Source: ANME-2 cluster archaeon
GTDB taxonomy: Archaea > Halobacteriota > Methanosarcinia > Methanosarcinales > Methanogasteraceae
Assembly (NCBI GenBank): GCA_003601535.1
Contig: PIXW01000190.1
Span: forward strand, 1 to 8,522
Length of the DNA: 8,522 nt
Direction: 5' to 3'
This document shows, piece after piece, positions 1 through 6,914 of the stretch. The notes beneath the pieces are model-generated. The model worked only from the letters and a program-made list of their open reading frames with translations, ran no database searches and was not told where the DNA came from. Both the position numbers and the translations under genes were made by a program. The number at the start of each line of letters is the position of its first letter. Position 1 is the first letter of the stretch.

Positions 1-2
1 CG

Positions 3-107
3 ATCAGAGGTGGCGCTCTGAAGGTGCACATCATCGATGGCAGCAAACCGCATTCGTTATTGCTTGAACTCTTAACCGATGAGGGAATCGGGACGATGAT
101 GGACTAA
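3..107 (+). CDS. argB: Acetylglutamate kinase, C-terminal end (partial)
   Basis: The reading frame is open from the window edge to a TAA at 105-107 and encodes the last 34 residues of a protein. The tail reads [12 protein letters not shown], then a [18 protein letters not shown] stretch, which matches the characteristic C-terminus of N-acetyl-L-glutamate kinase (ArgB), the enzyme that phosphorylates N-acetylglutamate in arginine biosynthesis in the cytoplasm. In the family this segment closes the ATP-binding domain of the amino acid kinase fold. Only the 3' end is in the window, so substrate-binding residues cannot be checked. The next feature downstream is a pilin remnant in the same frame, 36 bases later. 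Recognition of the tail is firm although the piece is short. Confidence 0.85.
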   Translation: MRGGALKVHIIDGSKPHSLLLELLTDEGIGTMMD

Positions 108-143
108 CGTCTCCATAATCACGACTGAAGATGTCAATAGTCA

Positions 144-440
144 ATGGCTTATGGAATGGGCGGCAGCATACCCCAGATGAATCTGGTGGTGGTAACGGCA
201 GAGCAAACGAACTCGACAGCAATCGATTTCACATTCATGGGAGGGCCAGGTACCGGTTCTCTGCGGTATCTGAACGCAACCATAGATGGAAATCCAGCAG
301 ATCCGTTATCGGATTACCAGCCTGATGTTGGTTCGGTCTGGACATACGTCGACAGCGGATCCTTCCCACGAAATCATGTAGTCGTTGCTGCGACATTTGA
401 TGATGGCAGCGATCAGGTCATTCTTGACACATACATCTGA
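144..440 (+). pseudogene. Archaeal type IV pilin-like protein, N-terminally truncated remnant
   Basis: The frame from ATG 144 to TGA 438-440 encodes 98 residues beginning MAYGMGGSIPQ. It resembles the part of archaeal type IV pilins (PF07790-type) that follows the hydrophobic helix: an AYGMGGS turn, a VVVTAEQTN strand, a GGPGTGSLRYLNATIDG stretch, and a final HVVVAATFDDGSDQVILDTYI-like strand typical of the family's C-terminus. The class III signal and transmembrane N-terminal helix that every functional pilin needs are absent. An in-frame stop (TAG 138-140) lies one codon before the ATG, argB ends only 36 bases upstream, and neither other frame of that gap encodes a hydrophobic segment. No Shine-Dalgarno sequence or TATA box is evident. 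A deletion that joined the pilin body to the end of argB is the simplest reading. The alternative is a small soluble protein that has lost its anchor. Confidence 0.55.
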
Positions 441-456
441 ACGACCGCACCTACTT

Positions 457-2439
457 TTACGGATCCGAGTCCGCTGCCTGCAATCGGAACGTGAAGACGC
501 TGCCCTCTCCAATCTTGCTCTCTACCCAGATCGTGCCTCCATGCGCCTCTACGATCTTCTTTGCGATCGCAAGCCCGAGTCCGGTACCCTCTTCTCTTCC
601 GATCTGCTTGAATTCATCGAAGACATGTGCCAGATTCATTGGCGCAATACCGTATCCGGTATCGCGGACGCTCACCTCGACACCTGATTCGGTGAGTCTC
701 GTTGTAACCATGATTCTTCCGTTCTCTGGCGTAAACTTGATTGCATTACTGACCAGATTGATTATCACCTGATGCAGCCGGTCACGGTCGCCAACCACTG
801 CCGGTACATCTCCGAGATCTATGTCAATGTCAAGATTCTTCTCATCAATAAGCGGTCTTAAATTTTCGATCGACTCTGTGATCAGTTCATTTGGATTCAG
901 TTTACTCATCTGATATTCGATCGTCTTTGATCTGATCTTGGACAGATCCAGCATATCATTGATCAGTCTGATCAGACGGTCGGAATTCTGAATAACCTTC
1001 TCAATTGCAGTCTTCTGTTTCTCATTGATCTCTCCGAGCGTACCATCATACACTGCTTCAGCAAATCCGCGAATTGCGGTTAACGGTGTTCGCAGTTCAT
1101 GTGTTGCTATGTTCAAAAACTCGGTTTTTGTTCGGTCAAGTTCTTTTAGTTCTCTGTTTGCGGATCTCAATTTCCTGGACATCGCGTGTATCCGATCGTA
1201 ACTGGCTTTCAGTTCATGATGGCTCTCTATGAGCTGGTCGCGTTTCGATCTCAGATCCGCAACCATCCGGTTGAATGTTTCAGTAAACTCGCCAATCTCA
1301 TCATCTGATGACGTCTTCAGTTTGATATCCAGATTGCCTTTCGAGACCTCTCTTGCGCCATAAGACAGCGTTCTGATCGGATTGATGATGCCACAAGCGA
1401 GATATCTGGAGACCATTATTGACAGCAGAAGCCCCATCACCAGTATGGCAAGGAAGGTGTAGATGATTCTGTTTCGATAATCGATGTACGGTTCTTCGAG
1501 GATGCCGACATACAGCATGCCGATGATATCGCCATCGATGTTGCGCAGCGGCTCATAAGCTGTGACATACCATGCATTGACAACATAAGCACGACCGATC
1601 CAGTCCTCACCATGCATCAGCACAGTCTCCCGCACCTCCTCTGATACCCTGGTTCCAACCGCGCGTTCGTGCAGCGCCCATTGTTCAGCCGGCACATTGG
1701 TTGATATCCTGAGATCATCCTGAAATATCGTGGCAGTCCCGAGATTCGTCCCCTTGTATGTCTCGCCTCTGTACAGCACATCCCTGATCTCGTCCACGAT
1801 CTCATAGTTCCGGTTGACCAGGACGCCTCCACACATCGATCCGATGATTGTGCCGTTGTAATCATAGATCGGGGATGCTGCAAGCATCATCATTCCTGAT
1901 GTCTCCACTGGTTTTGTGGTAGGAAGTGCTTTCTCGGTCTGCGTGATGTTGATTCTGGCACGATCGGCAAGAACCGGGTTTTCACGCAGCAGATCCTCTA
2001 CAGACATGATTTCAGTGCCTGAGATGATATCTCCATGCAGTGCATGGTGTATCATAGAGTTATACGATATATCTCCGTATTCCGGGTTGTGAGCGCGGGC
2101 GAATATCCTTCCATCAGCATCGGCCGCAACCAGTATATCAAGTCCCTCATTACTGGATACTTTACTGAGTTCTGTCTGTAGTGCTCTTCGATCCCTATTA
2201 ATCATAGAATTTCTTGTTATATACCGTTCTGCTTGCAGATGCACAAACGATTCGATCTTCTCCTCTTTGTAATCATATATCGCATGTGCTGCATCCAGAT
2301 CGTGCTGCACATTCTTCTGAACGGTCGTCATGACCATAGCATTCAACAGATATATACCAACCACGGCGGCAATAACAAGCGTCAGCATCGCAACAACCGT
2401 AAATCCGATGATCAGTCTGTTGCAGATGTTCAGTTTCAT
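457..2439 (-). CDS. Membrane sensor histidine kinase with Cache, HAMP and HisKA/HATPase domains (second of tandem pair)
   Basis: This 660-residue protein has a transmembrane helix (about 8-32), an extracellular region to about 320 resembling the Cache_3-Cache_2 fusion sensor type, a second helix (about 325-347), a HAMP domain (about 350-395), a short coiled linker, and a kinase core. The H box is THELRTP with phospho-acceptor His447; the N box has Asn561 and Asn565; G1 is DTGYGIA from Asp593; the F box is VFDEF (606-610); G2 is GTGLGLA from Gly618. All standard catalytic motifs are present, so an active ATP-dependent autokinase is expected. It ends without a receiver domain, and no response regulator is in the window. 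The start lies 3 bases after the stop of the upstream paralogue, and the Shine-Dalgarno-like GGGGTGA is built from that gene's last codons, so translation is probably coupled. The ligand is unknown. Confidence 0.93.
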   Translation of the reverse strand: MKLNICNRLIIGFTVVAMLTLVIAAVVGIYLLNAMVMTTVQKNVQHDLDAAHAIYDYKEEKIESFVHLQAERYITRNSMINRDRRALQTELSKVSSNEGLDILVAADADGRIFARAHNPEYGDISYNSMIHHALHGDIISGTEIMSVEDLLRENPVLADRARINITQTEKALPTTKPVETSGMMMLAASPIYDYNGTIIGSMCGGVLVNRNYEIVDEIRDVLYRGETYKGTNLGTATIFQDDLRISTNVPAEQWALHERAVGTRVSEEVRETVLMHGEDWIGRAYVVNAWYVTAYEPLRNIDGDIIGMLYVGILEEPYIDYRNRIIYTFLAILVMGLLLSIMVSRYLACGIINPIRTLSYGAREVSKGNLDIKLKTSSDDEIGEFTETFNRMVADLRSKRDQLIESHHELKASYDRIHAMSRKLRSANRELKELDRTKTEFLNIATHELRTPLTAIRGFAEAVYDGTLGEINEKQKTAIEKVIQNSDRLIRLINDMLDLSKIRSKTIEYQMSKLNPNELITESIENLRPLIDEKNLDIDIDLGDVPAVVGDRDRLHQVIINLVSNAIKFTPENGRIMVTTRLTESGVEVSVRDTGYGIAPMNLAHVFDEFKQIGREEGTGLGLAIAKKIVEAHGGTIWVESKIGEGSVFTFRLQAADSDP

Positions 2440-2442
2440 AAC

Positions 2443-4377
2443 TCACCCCTTTGGCAGTACGATATGGAATATCGTTCCAACGCCAACCTTACTCTTGATC
2501 CAGATCACGCCGCCGTGCGCCTCGACGATGCCTTTTGCGATCGATAGTCCAAGACCTGATGTGCCTGTTGTGTGCTGCATCGAACCTTTCAGTTCATAAA
2601 ATGGTATGAAGATATTCTCAAGTTCATTCTCCGGGATACCGACCCCTGTATCTGAGATACAGATGTGTACATCATCGATCTTATCCTCAGCAGTAATCCT
2701 GATGGTTCCCGGTTCTGTTGTGTATCTCACCGCATCATCGAGCAGATGGCGCAGCGCGTATACGATCCTTGCCCGGTCACATGTTATTACCATATCCTCT
2801 CTGATATCCACCAGTATCTCATGTCCCTTCGAATCAGCGAGTGGTTTTATATGTTCTATCGCATCATCCAGCATATCTCTGAGCGATGTTTTCTTTTTTA
2901 TGAGATGCATCTGCCTAGATTGGATATCAGATAGGTTCAGCAGGTCATTGACCAGACCAAGAAGGCGATCCGCATTCCTGTTCATGATCTTCAATTTAGT
3001 CATCTGAATATCTGTGAACCCACCGAGTGTACCATCGAGCGCGAGTTCAAGATAACCTTTGAGCGTGGTGAGCGGGGTTCTCAGTTCGTGGGATGCTATA
3101 TTGATGAATTCGGACTTCAGTCGGTCTATTTCTTTCAGTTCAATGTTTGCATGCTCCAGTTTTGCTGTTTTCTCCCTGATAGACTCGGCATTTTTCTTCA
3201 GAACGTCTGCCATCCGGTTGAATGCGACTGCAAGTTCTCCGATCTCATCACCGCGTGTTACGTTTACGCGCTTTGAGAGATCGCCGTCAGCTATTGATCT
3301 GGTGGTGTGTAACAGTTCAGTGATTGGCTCGGAGATGTTGTGCGCAAGAACGCTCGCGATGAGGAAGGACAGTATAATCGCAACAAGAATAATAGCGGCA
3401 AATTTTGTAAGCATCTTCTGTTCTATATCGGTAAATGGCTTTTCAAGCATTCCTACATATAGTATCCCAATTACATTACCATTAATGTCATATATCGGCT
3501 CATAAGCTGTGAAATACCATGCATTGACAACATAAGCACGATCAATCCATTTCTCACCGGATACCAGTACTGTATTGTATACCTCTTCTGAAACCCTGGT
3601 TCCAATCGCACGGTCGCCACTGCTCTCGCGAACATTGGTGGAAATACGCAAATCTCCCTGAAAAATCGTTGCGGTTCCGATATCACGATCTCCGTATACC
3701 TTGTCTTTGTAAACGATGTTCTTGATCCGGTCCACGATCTCGTAGTTTCGATTGATGAGGTGTCCGCCATAGATCACCCCAACGAGTGTGTCGTTGTGGT
3801 AGATCGGGGCAGCAGATTTGATCATCATTCCAGACGTTTCACTGGTCTTCGAGGTCGGCTTCGCCTTTGGTGTGTATACGAACGCAATCGCTGCACGTTC
3901 TCTGAGATCTTCTCCTTCAAGCAGCAGTTTTGATTCCGGAACGATCTCGGTTGATACCACTGTACTGCCAGCGAGAGCCCGCATCACCAGCGGGTCGTCT
4001 GCCTGCGAATCTCCACAAACATCATTCTGCCCGCGTGCAACCACCGTTCCGCTGGAATCGGTGATCACAAGAAGATCGAGACCCTCATCATCTATGATTC
4101 GCTTCAATTTGTATGTTAAAAAATCGGTATCATCGTTGACCAGTGCGTCCTGAACCAATTTCAGATTCGCTGTGAATCTAACTAAATCCCTGATTTTTTC
4201 CTTCTTGTAGTTGTATACTTCATTTGCGGTATTTAAATCTGATTTAACCTTATCCTGTGCCTGATCCATGACGATGGTATCGATGGAATGAACACCGATC
4301 AATGTTGCAAGACCCAACGACAGCAGTGAGACGAACACGAACCAGATAACCAGTTTTTTGTGGATACTGAACCCCAT
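2443..4377 (-). CDS. Membrane sensor histidine kinase with Cache, HAMP and HisKA/HATPase domains, altered N box (first of tandem pair)
   Basis: This 644-residue protein has the same architecture as its downstream neighbour: helix 8-30, Cache-type extracellular sensor to about 315, helix about 323-345, HAMP about 346-392, then HisKA with SHELRTP (His430), G1 SDTGVGIP (Asp576), an F-box-like IFIPFYEL and G2 GTSGLGLS. The N box reads RHLLDDAVRY, so the two usual asparagines are His544 and Asp548; loss of the Mg-coordinating Asn is unusual and could lower or change activity. The sensor halves are very similar (NRNYEIVD, GTATIFQ, DLRISTNV, RAYVVNAWY in both), while the kinase cores have diverged more. 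I chose the ATG at 4377: an upstream in-frame ATG at 4488 would add 37 residues overlapping the S-layer gene, whereas a TATA box at 4402-4409 lies about 28 bases before 4377, fitting a leaderless transcript. Confidence 0.92.
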   Translation of the reverse strand: MGFSIHKKLVIWFVFVSLLSLGLATLIGVHSIDTIVMDQAQDKVKSDLNTANEVYNYKKEKIRDLVRFTANLKLVQDALVNDDTDFLTYKLKRIIDDEGLDLLVITDSSGTVVARGQNDVCGDSQADDPLVMRALAGSTVVSTEIVPESKLLLEGEDLRERAAIAFVYTPKAKPTSKTSETSGMMIKSAAPIYHNDTLVGVIYGGHLINRNYEIVDRIKNIVYKDKVYGDRDIGTATIFQGDLRISTNVRESSGDRAIGTRVSEEVYNTVLVSGEKWIDRAYVVNAWYFTAYEPIYDINGNVIGILYVGMLEKPFTDIEQKMLTKFAAIILVAIILSFLIASVLAHNISEPITELLHTTRSIADGDLSKRVNVTRGDEIGELAVAFNRMADVLKKNAESIREKTAKLEHANIELKEIDRLKSEFINIASHELRTPLTTLKGYLELALDGTLGGFTDIQMTKLKIMNRNADRLLGLVNDLLNLSDIQSRQMHLIKKKTSLRDMLDDAIEHIKPLADSKGHEILVDIREDMVITCDRARIVYALRHLLDDAVRYTTEPGTIRITAEDKIDDVHICISDTGVGIPENELENIFIPFYELKGSMQHTTGTSGLGLSIAKGIVEAHGGVIWIKSKVGVGTIFHIVLPKG

Positions 4378-4401
4378 CACTTGATGATATTGATTTGATC
4401 G

Positions 4402-4409
4402 ATATAAAA
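4402..4409 (-). promoter_or_regulatory. TATA box (box A) of the histidine kinase pair
   Basis: Read on the minus strand this is TTTTATAT, preceded by a purine-rich AAAGG that could serve as the BRE. Its centre is about 28 bases from the ATG at 4377, the normal archaeal TATA-to-start-site distance, so transcription would begin essentially at the start codon. It lies just past the S-layer gene's stop codon (4413-4415), so the kinases may have their own promoter in addition to read-through. Confidence 0.5.
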
Positions 4410-4412
4410 CCT

Positions 4413-4970
4413 TTATGATGGATGTGTGGAGTGATCCTTCTTTAACAGTCTCAGATACGATAACATAACCATTCCAATCGCCACACACGCGCCATATCCT
4501 GGAACCGGACTCGAATCCTGCCCCTGAACGACTGATGGTATGATTGTGGCATTTTGGATGGAGGCGTTCAGCACTGGTGCCGGGACTGAAACAGGCGCTG
4601 GCAAATCCGGATCAAGATACTGATACACATAAAAGAAGACGAGATCCTTCTCTGATCCGACATATATATGGTCGATACTCATATTGAATATTTCATGATC
4701 TTTTGCATAAATAAGATGATCGTTTGCTTTGAATATTCCATAACTGACAGTTGTCCCGTTTTGCAGTAATTCGATCCATGCTTTATCCCCTTTCGTACCG
4801 ACGCCCTTGATAACGATGGCATATCCCTGATAGAATGTCCGCTGTTCGTTGTTCGCCAGAACATAACCATCTCCATCGATCAGTACCTTCGTCTGATTGG
4901 TTGTACCGGCGCAGTTCACGGGATAAACAAGGATGATCAGCAACAGCAGGATATGGTTAATCGAGTGCAT
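4413..4970 (-). CDS. Secreted single S-layer-domain protein with PGF-CTERM-like anchor
   Basis: This 185-residue protein has an N-terminal signal peptide (hydrophobic core ILLLLIILVYP, likely cleaved near residues 20-22). Residues about 35-120 match the S-layer duplication domain of methanogens (PF07752 type): QGYAIVIKGV, GDKAWIELLQNG, IDHIYVGSEKDLVFFYVYQY. A proline-rich linker (about 120-155) follows, then a tripartite tail, VPGYG (156-160), a hydrophobic segment (160-173) and basic residues (R174, K177, K178). This resembles a PGF-CTERM archaeosortase signal with Tyr for Phe. Five N-glycosylation sequons (Asn 25, 71, 96, 135, 140) fit an exported glycoprotein. Only one S-layer domain copy is present, whereas true S-layer proteins of the group usually carry two, so it is more likely an accessory surface protein. 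Its start overlaps the cbiC-like stop (TAATG), with GGAGAAGG as ribosome-binding site. Confidence 0.8.
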   Translation of the reverse strand: MHSINHILLLLIILVYPVNCAGTTNQTKVLIDGDGYVLANNEQRTFYQGYAIVIKGVGTKGDKAWIELLQNGTTVSYGIFKANDHLIYAKDHEIFNMSIDHIYVGSEKDLVFFYVYQYLDPDLPAPVSVPAPVLNASIQNATIIPSVVQGQDSSPVPGYGACVAIGMVMLSYLRLLKKDHSTHPS

Positions 4971-5632
4971 TATGCCCCTTCTCCTGCAATCGCTATTGCA
5001 ATCAGTTCATTCATACAGGCGACTGCAACCGGCGTTCCGCCTCTGGTACCAACAGATGTGATCGATGGAATATTCAGGCTGCGCAACGCCTCCTTTGACT
5101 CGGCAGCATTCACAAAACCAACCGGTGTCCCGATCACCAGTGCCGGAGTGATTCCCTCTTCAATCAGGGTACATACGGCGAGCGCGGCTGATGGCGCGTT
5201 CCCGATCACAATGATCGCATCATCCAGATCATGCTCCAGTGCCACGAATCCTGCTGATGTTCTGGTGAGTCCCTGATCATCCGCGAGTCTCCTGCCGGAA
5301 GCAACATCGAGTACGCAGGTAATCCTGCAGTCATGACCGACTCGTGTAATTCCTACGAGAACCATTCTGATATCGGTATAGATGTTTTTGTTATGTCTGA
5401 CAGCATCGATTCCTGCACGAACCGGATCATTCTCGAATCGAAGCAGGTCCGCAAATCCGGGATCACCTGTTGCAATCACGCAACGCTGCCGTATCCGATC
5501 CTCATATCCGGTATCGCCGACGATCCCTCTTGCTATCTCGCGGCTTCTGGATGAAATCTCTCTTGCCTCTATAGTGAACGCGCCAAGATCGGATATTTCA
5601 GACATGGACATCTGGTTGATTCCCGATCCCAT
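4970..5632 (-). CDS. CbiC/CobH-family protein (cobalt-precorrin-8 methylmutase homologue) lacking the catalytic His
   Basis: This 220-residue protein matches the precorrin-8X methylmutase family along its length: ATGDPGFADLLRF (54-66), TDIRMVLVGI (86-95), TRTSAGFVAL (123-132), GNAPSAAL (144-151), GTPVGFVNAAESKEAL (168-183) and a GTRGGTPVA tail. Family members move a methyl group from C-11 to C-12 of the corrin ring in the cytoplasm. In Pseudomonas denitrificans CobH the motif is MVHACG, with catalytic His43. Here the aligned sequence is CVIATG, with Ile53 at that position, so the standard reaction is in doubt. The gene may be a paralogue with another role or an archaeal variant using other residues. 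The first ATG (5632) is about 25 bases from a TATA box, which fits a leaderless start; ATGs at residues 8 and 10 are alternatives. The gene heads the operon and is divergent from a radical SAM gene. I withhold the symbol cbiC for this reason. Confidence 0.85.
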   Translation of the reverse strand: MGSGINQMSMSEISDLGAFTIEAREISSRSREIARGIVGDTGYEDRIRQRCVIATGDPGFADLLRFENDPVRAGIDAVRHNKNIYTDIRMVLVGITRVGHDCRITCVLDVASGRRLADDQGLTRTSAGFVALEHDLDDAIIVIGNAPSAALAVCTLIEEGITPALVIGTPVGFVNAAESKEALRSLNIPSITSVGTRGGTPVAVACMNELIAIAIAGEGA

Positions 5633-5653
5633 AATATTTCCGCAGGACGTAGA

Positions 5654-5661
5654 TTTATAAT
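5654..5661. promoter_or_regulatory. Shared bidirectional TATA box between cbiC-like and radical SAM genes
   Basis: The octamer is TTTATAAT on the plus strand and ATTATAAA on the minus strand, so it serves as a plausible archaeal box A in both directions. Its centre is about 25 bases from the cbiC-like ATG (5632) and about 30 bases from the radical SAM ATG at 5687, both fitting leaderless transcripts. One TATA-binding protein footprint cannot direct both at once, which would couple expression of the two genes inversely or by competition (inference). Confidence 0.5.
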
Positions 5662-5686
5662 CGAACCCGTGTATTTCGGAAGTATC

Positions 5687-6799
5687 ATGTACCCGCTCTA
5701 CAAACGTCCATGGTTCAGTGTCTATCTGGACGCGAATGGCAGCATAACCATGAGCGGTGTACTTGCTCCTCTGATAAAACCATTCACGCCGGATCTTCTT
5801 GATATCTTCAAAAACTCAATTCCGATCGGTTCAAATGGAGAACAACTGATCTTCTCGACATGGATGCCACCGATACCAGGAAAGGCGTTTGATAGACTTG
5901 TCAAGAGCCAGTTCGATGCCAGATTCGGCAAAAACATTCCTGATCAGGTCACAATCTCTATCACCGAGGAGTGTCCGAACCGGTGCATCCATTGTGCGCT
6001 TCCGGATTCAGGCGATAGAGCCTCCCTGTCACCAGAAGAGGTGAAGGATGTGATCGATCAGGTGATCGATATGGGCACCACACTGATCATCTTCGATGGT
6101 GGCGAGCCGATGATGTACCCGGATCTCGTCGAGGTGGTCGAGCATGTAGACCCGGATAAGGCGATCTCGACGGTGTTCACGTCCGGAACAGGACTTACAC
6201 CAGAGAAAGCTGTATCGCTTAAGGATGCGGGATTGTTTGCGGTCAATGTAAGCCTCGATAGTCCGTATCCGGATGAGCATGACCGGATGAGAGGAAGAAC
6301 CGGTGTGTTCGATGATGCTAGCTCCGCGATCAAAAACTCGCTTGCAGCAGGTCTGCTTGTTGATATCTATGTTGTCTTATCTCCGATGAACATCCATAAC
6401 CTGAAAGAATTTTATTCGCTGGCATCAAACCTGGGCGTGCATGAGCTCTCCTTCTACGAGATCGTGCCAACAGGAAGGTGGATCGATCACGAAAACGATG
6501 TTCTGAGCAAAAAAGATCGCGAAATCCTTGATTCATTCGTCGAATGGGCGATTGCCGATAGAAGATTGCGGATATTCTCGATACCGCACGTGATGAGATC
6601 GACAGGCTGCTTTGCAGGGAGAAGATGGCTACACATAACACCAGAAGGAGATGTGCTGCCCTGCGCATGCATTCCGATCCCGTATGGGAATATCCGGGAG
6701 GAGAGCATCAGGACGATATGGAAACGGATCAGGAAGGATCCGGTGTACAATGCAGAATCGTGCCTGATGCGTGATCCGGATTTCAGGAAGAGGATATGA
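5687..6799 (+). CDS. Radical SAM protein with SPASM/twitch-like C-terminal cysteines
   Basis: This 370-residue protein carries the radical SAM cluster motif CPNRCIHC (Cys96, Cys100, Cys103), which binds the [4Fe-4S] cluster that cleaves S-adenosylmethionine, followed by a GGEP motif (138-141) and the expected VNVSLDSP strand (186-193). The C-terminus has the SPASM/twitch pattern: Cys308 in CFAGRRW, PEGDVLPCAC (Cys326, Cys328), a GNI turn and Cys359, suggesting at least one auxiliary cluster. An N-terminal extension of about 85 residues is not recognisable to me. The substrate is unknown; the family includes peptide-modifying and cofactor-building enzymes. No precursor-peptide gene is visible beside it. 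A GTG at 5669 would add six residues but sits only 12 bases past the TATA box, upstream of the expected transcript start, so I chose ATG 5687. The gene is divergent from the cbiC-like gene. Confidence 0.88.
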   Translation: MYPLYKRPWFSVYLDANGSITMSGVLAPLIKPFTPDLLDIFKNSIPIGSNGEQLIFSTWMPPIPGKAFDRLVKSQFDARFGKNIPDQVTISITEECPNRCIHCALPDSGDRASLSPEEVKDVIDQVIDMGTTLIIFDGGEPMMYPDLVEVVEHVDPDKAISTVFTSGTGLTPEKAVSLKDAGLFAVNVSLDSPYPDEHDRMRGRTGVFDDASSAIKNSLAAGLLVDIYVVLSPMNIHNLKEFYSLASNLGVHELSFYEIVPTGRWIDHENDVLSKKDREILDSFVEWAIADRRLRIFSIPHVMRSTGCFAGRRWLHITPEGDVLPCACIPIPYGNIREESIRTIWKRIRKDPVYNAESCLMRDPDFRKRI

Positions 6800-6806
6800 C
6801 TGCCGG

Positions 6807-6811
6807 TTTTT
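6807..6811 (+). terminator. Possible oligo-T terminator after the radical SAM gene
   Basis: A run of five T lies 7 bases past the stop codon (TGA 6797-6799). Archaeal RNA polymerase can stop at short oligo-T tracts without a hairpin. The run is short, so this is a weak call. Confidence 0.25.
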
Positions 6812-6856
6812 CAGATCATCAATTGGCCGATCCAGACTCTCGATTTACAGCAAGAC

Positions 6857-6901
6857 CACAGGTCTGCACAGCAGATTGTGCGATGGTTGCGCAGACTTGT
6901 G
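6857..6901. repeat. Imperfect inverted repeat (16-position stem, 13-base loop)
   Basis: Bases 6857-6872 pair with 6886-6901: by hand count 13 Watson-Crick pairs, 2 G-U pairs (as read in the plus-strand RNA) and one A-C mismatch, leaving loop 6873-6885. It lies downstream of the radical SAM gene and just past the stop of the small minus-strand ORF (6915), so it stands between two convergent 3' ends. A bidirectional processing or termination element, or part of a small RNA, is possible. No T-run follows it closely on either strand, which argues against a bacterial-type terminator. Confidence 0.5.
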
Positions 6902-6914
6902 ACTTTCGGATTGC

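Noticed and set aside
385..687. Plus-strand ORF of 100 codons opposite the second kinase
   Set aside because: It lies antisense to the conserved HATPase region and its product has no family features, so it is a shadow of the real gene.
959..980. Repeated CTGATCAG-like palindromes and many GATC sites
   Set aside because: GATC is frequent throughout the coding regions, mainly from common codon pairs; no ordered array or spacing suggests a regulatory repeat.
3059..3505. Plus-strand ORF of 148 codons opposite the first kinase
   Set aside because: Serine/phenylalanine-rich product typical of an antisense shadow; the opposite strand carries clear HAMP and HisKA motifs.
5669..5686. GTG start for the radical SAM protein
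   Set aside because: It lies only about 12 bases past the shared TATA box, upstream of the expected transcript start; ATG 5687 fits better.
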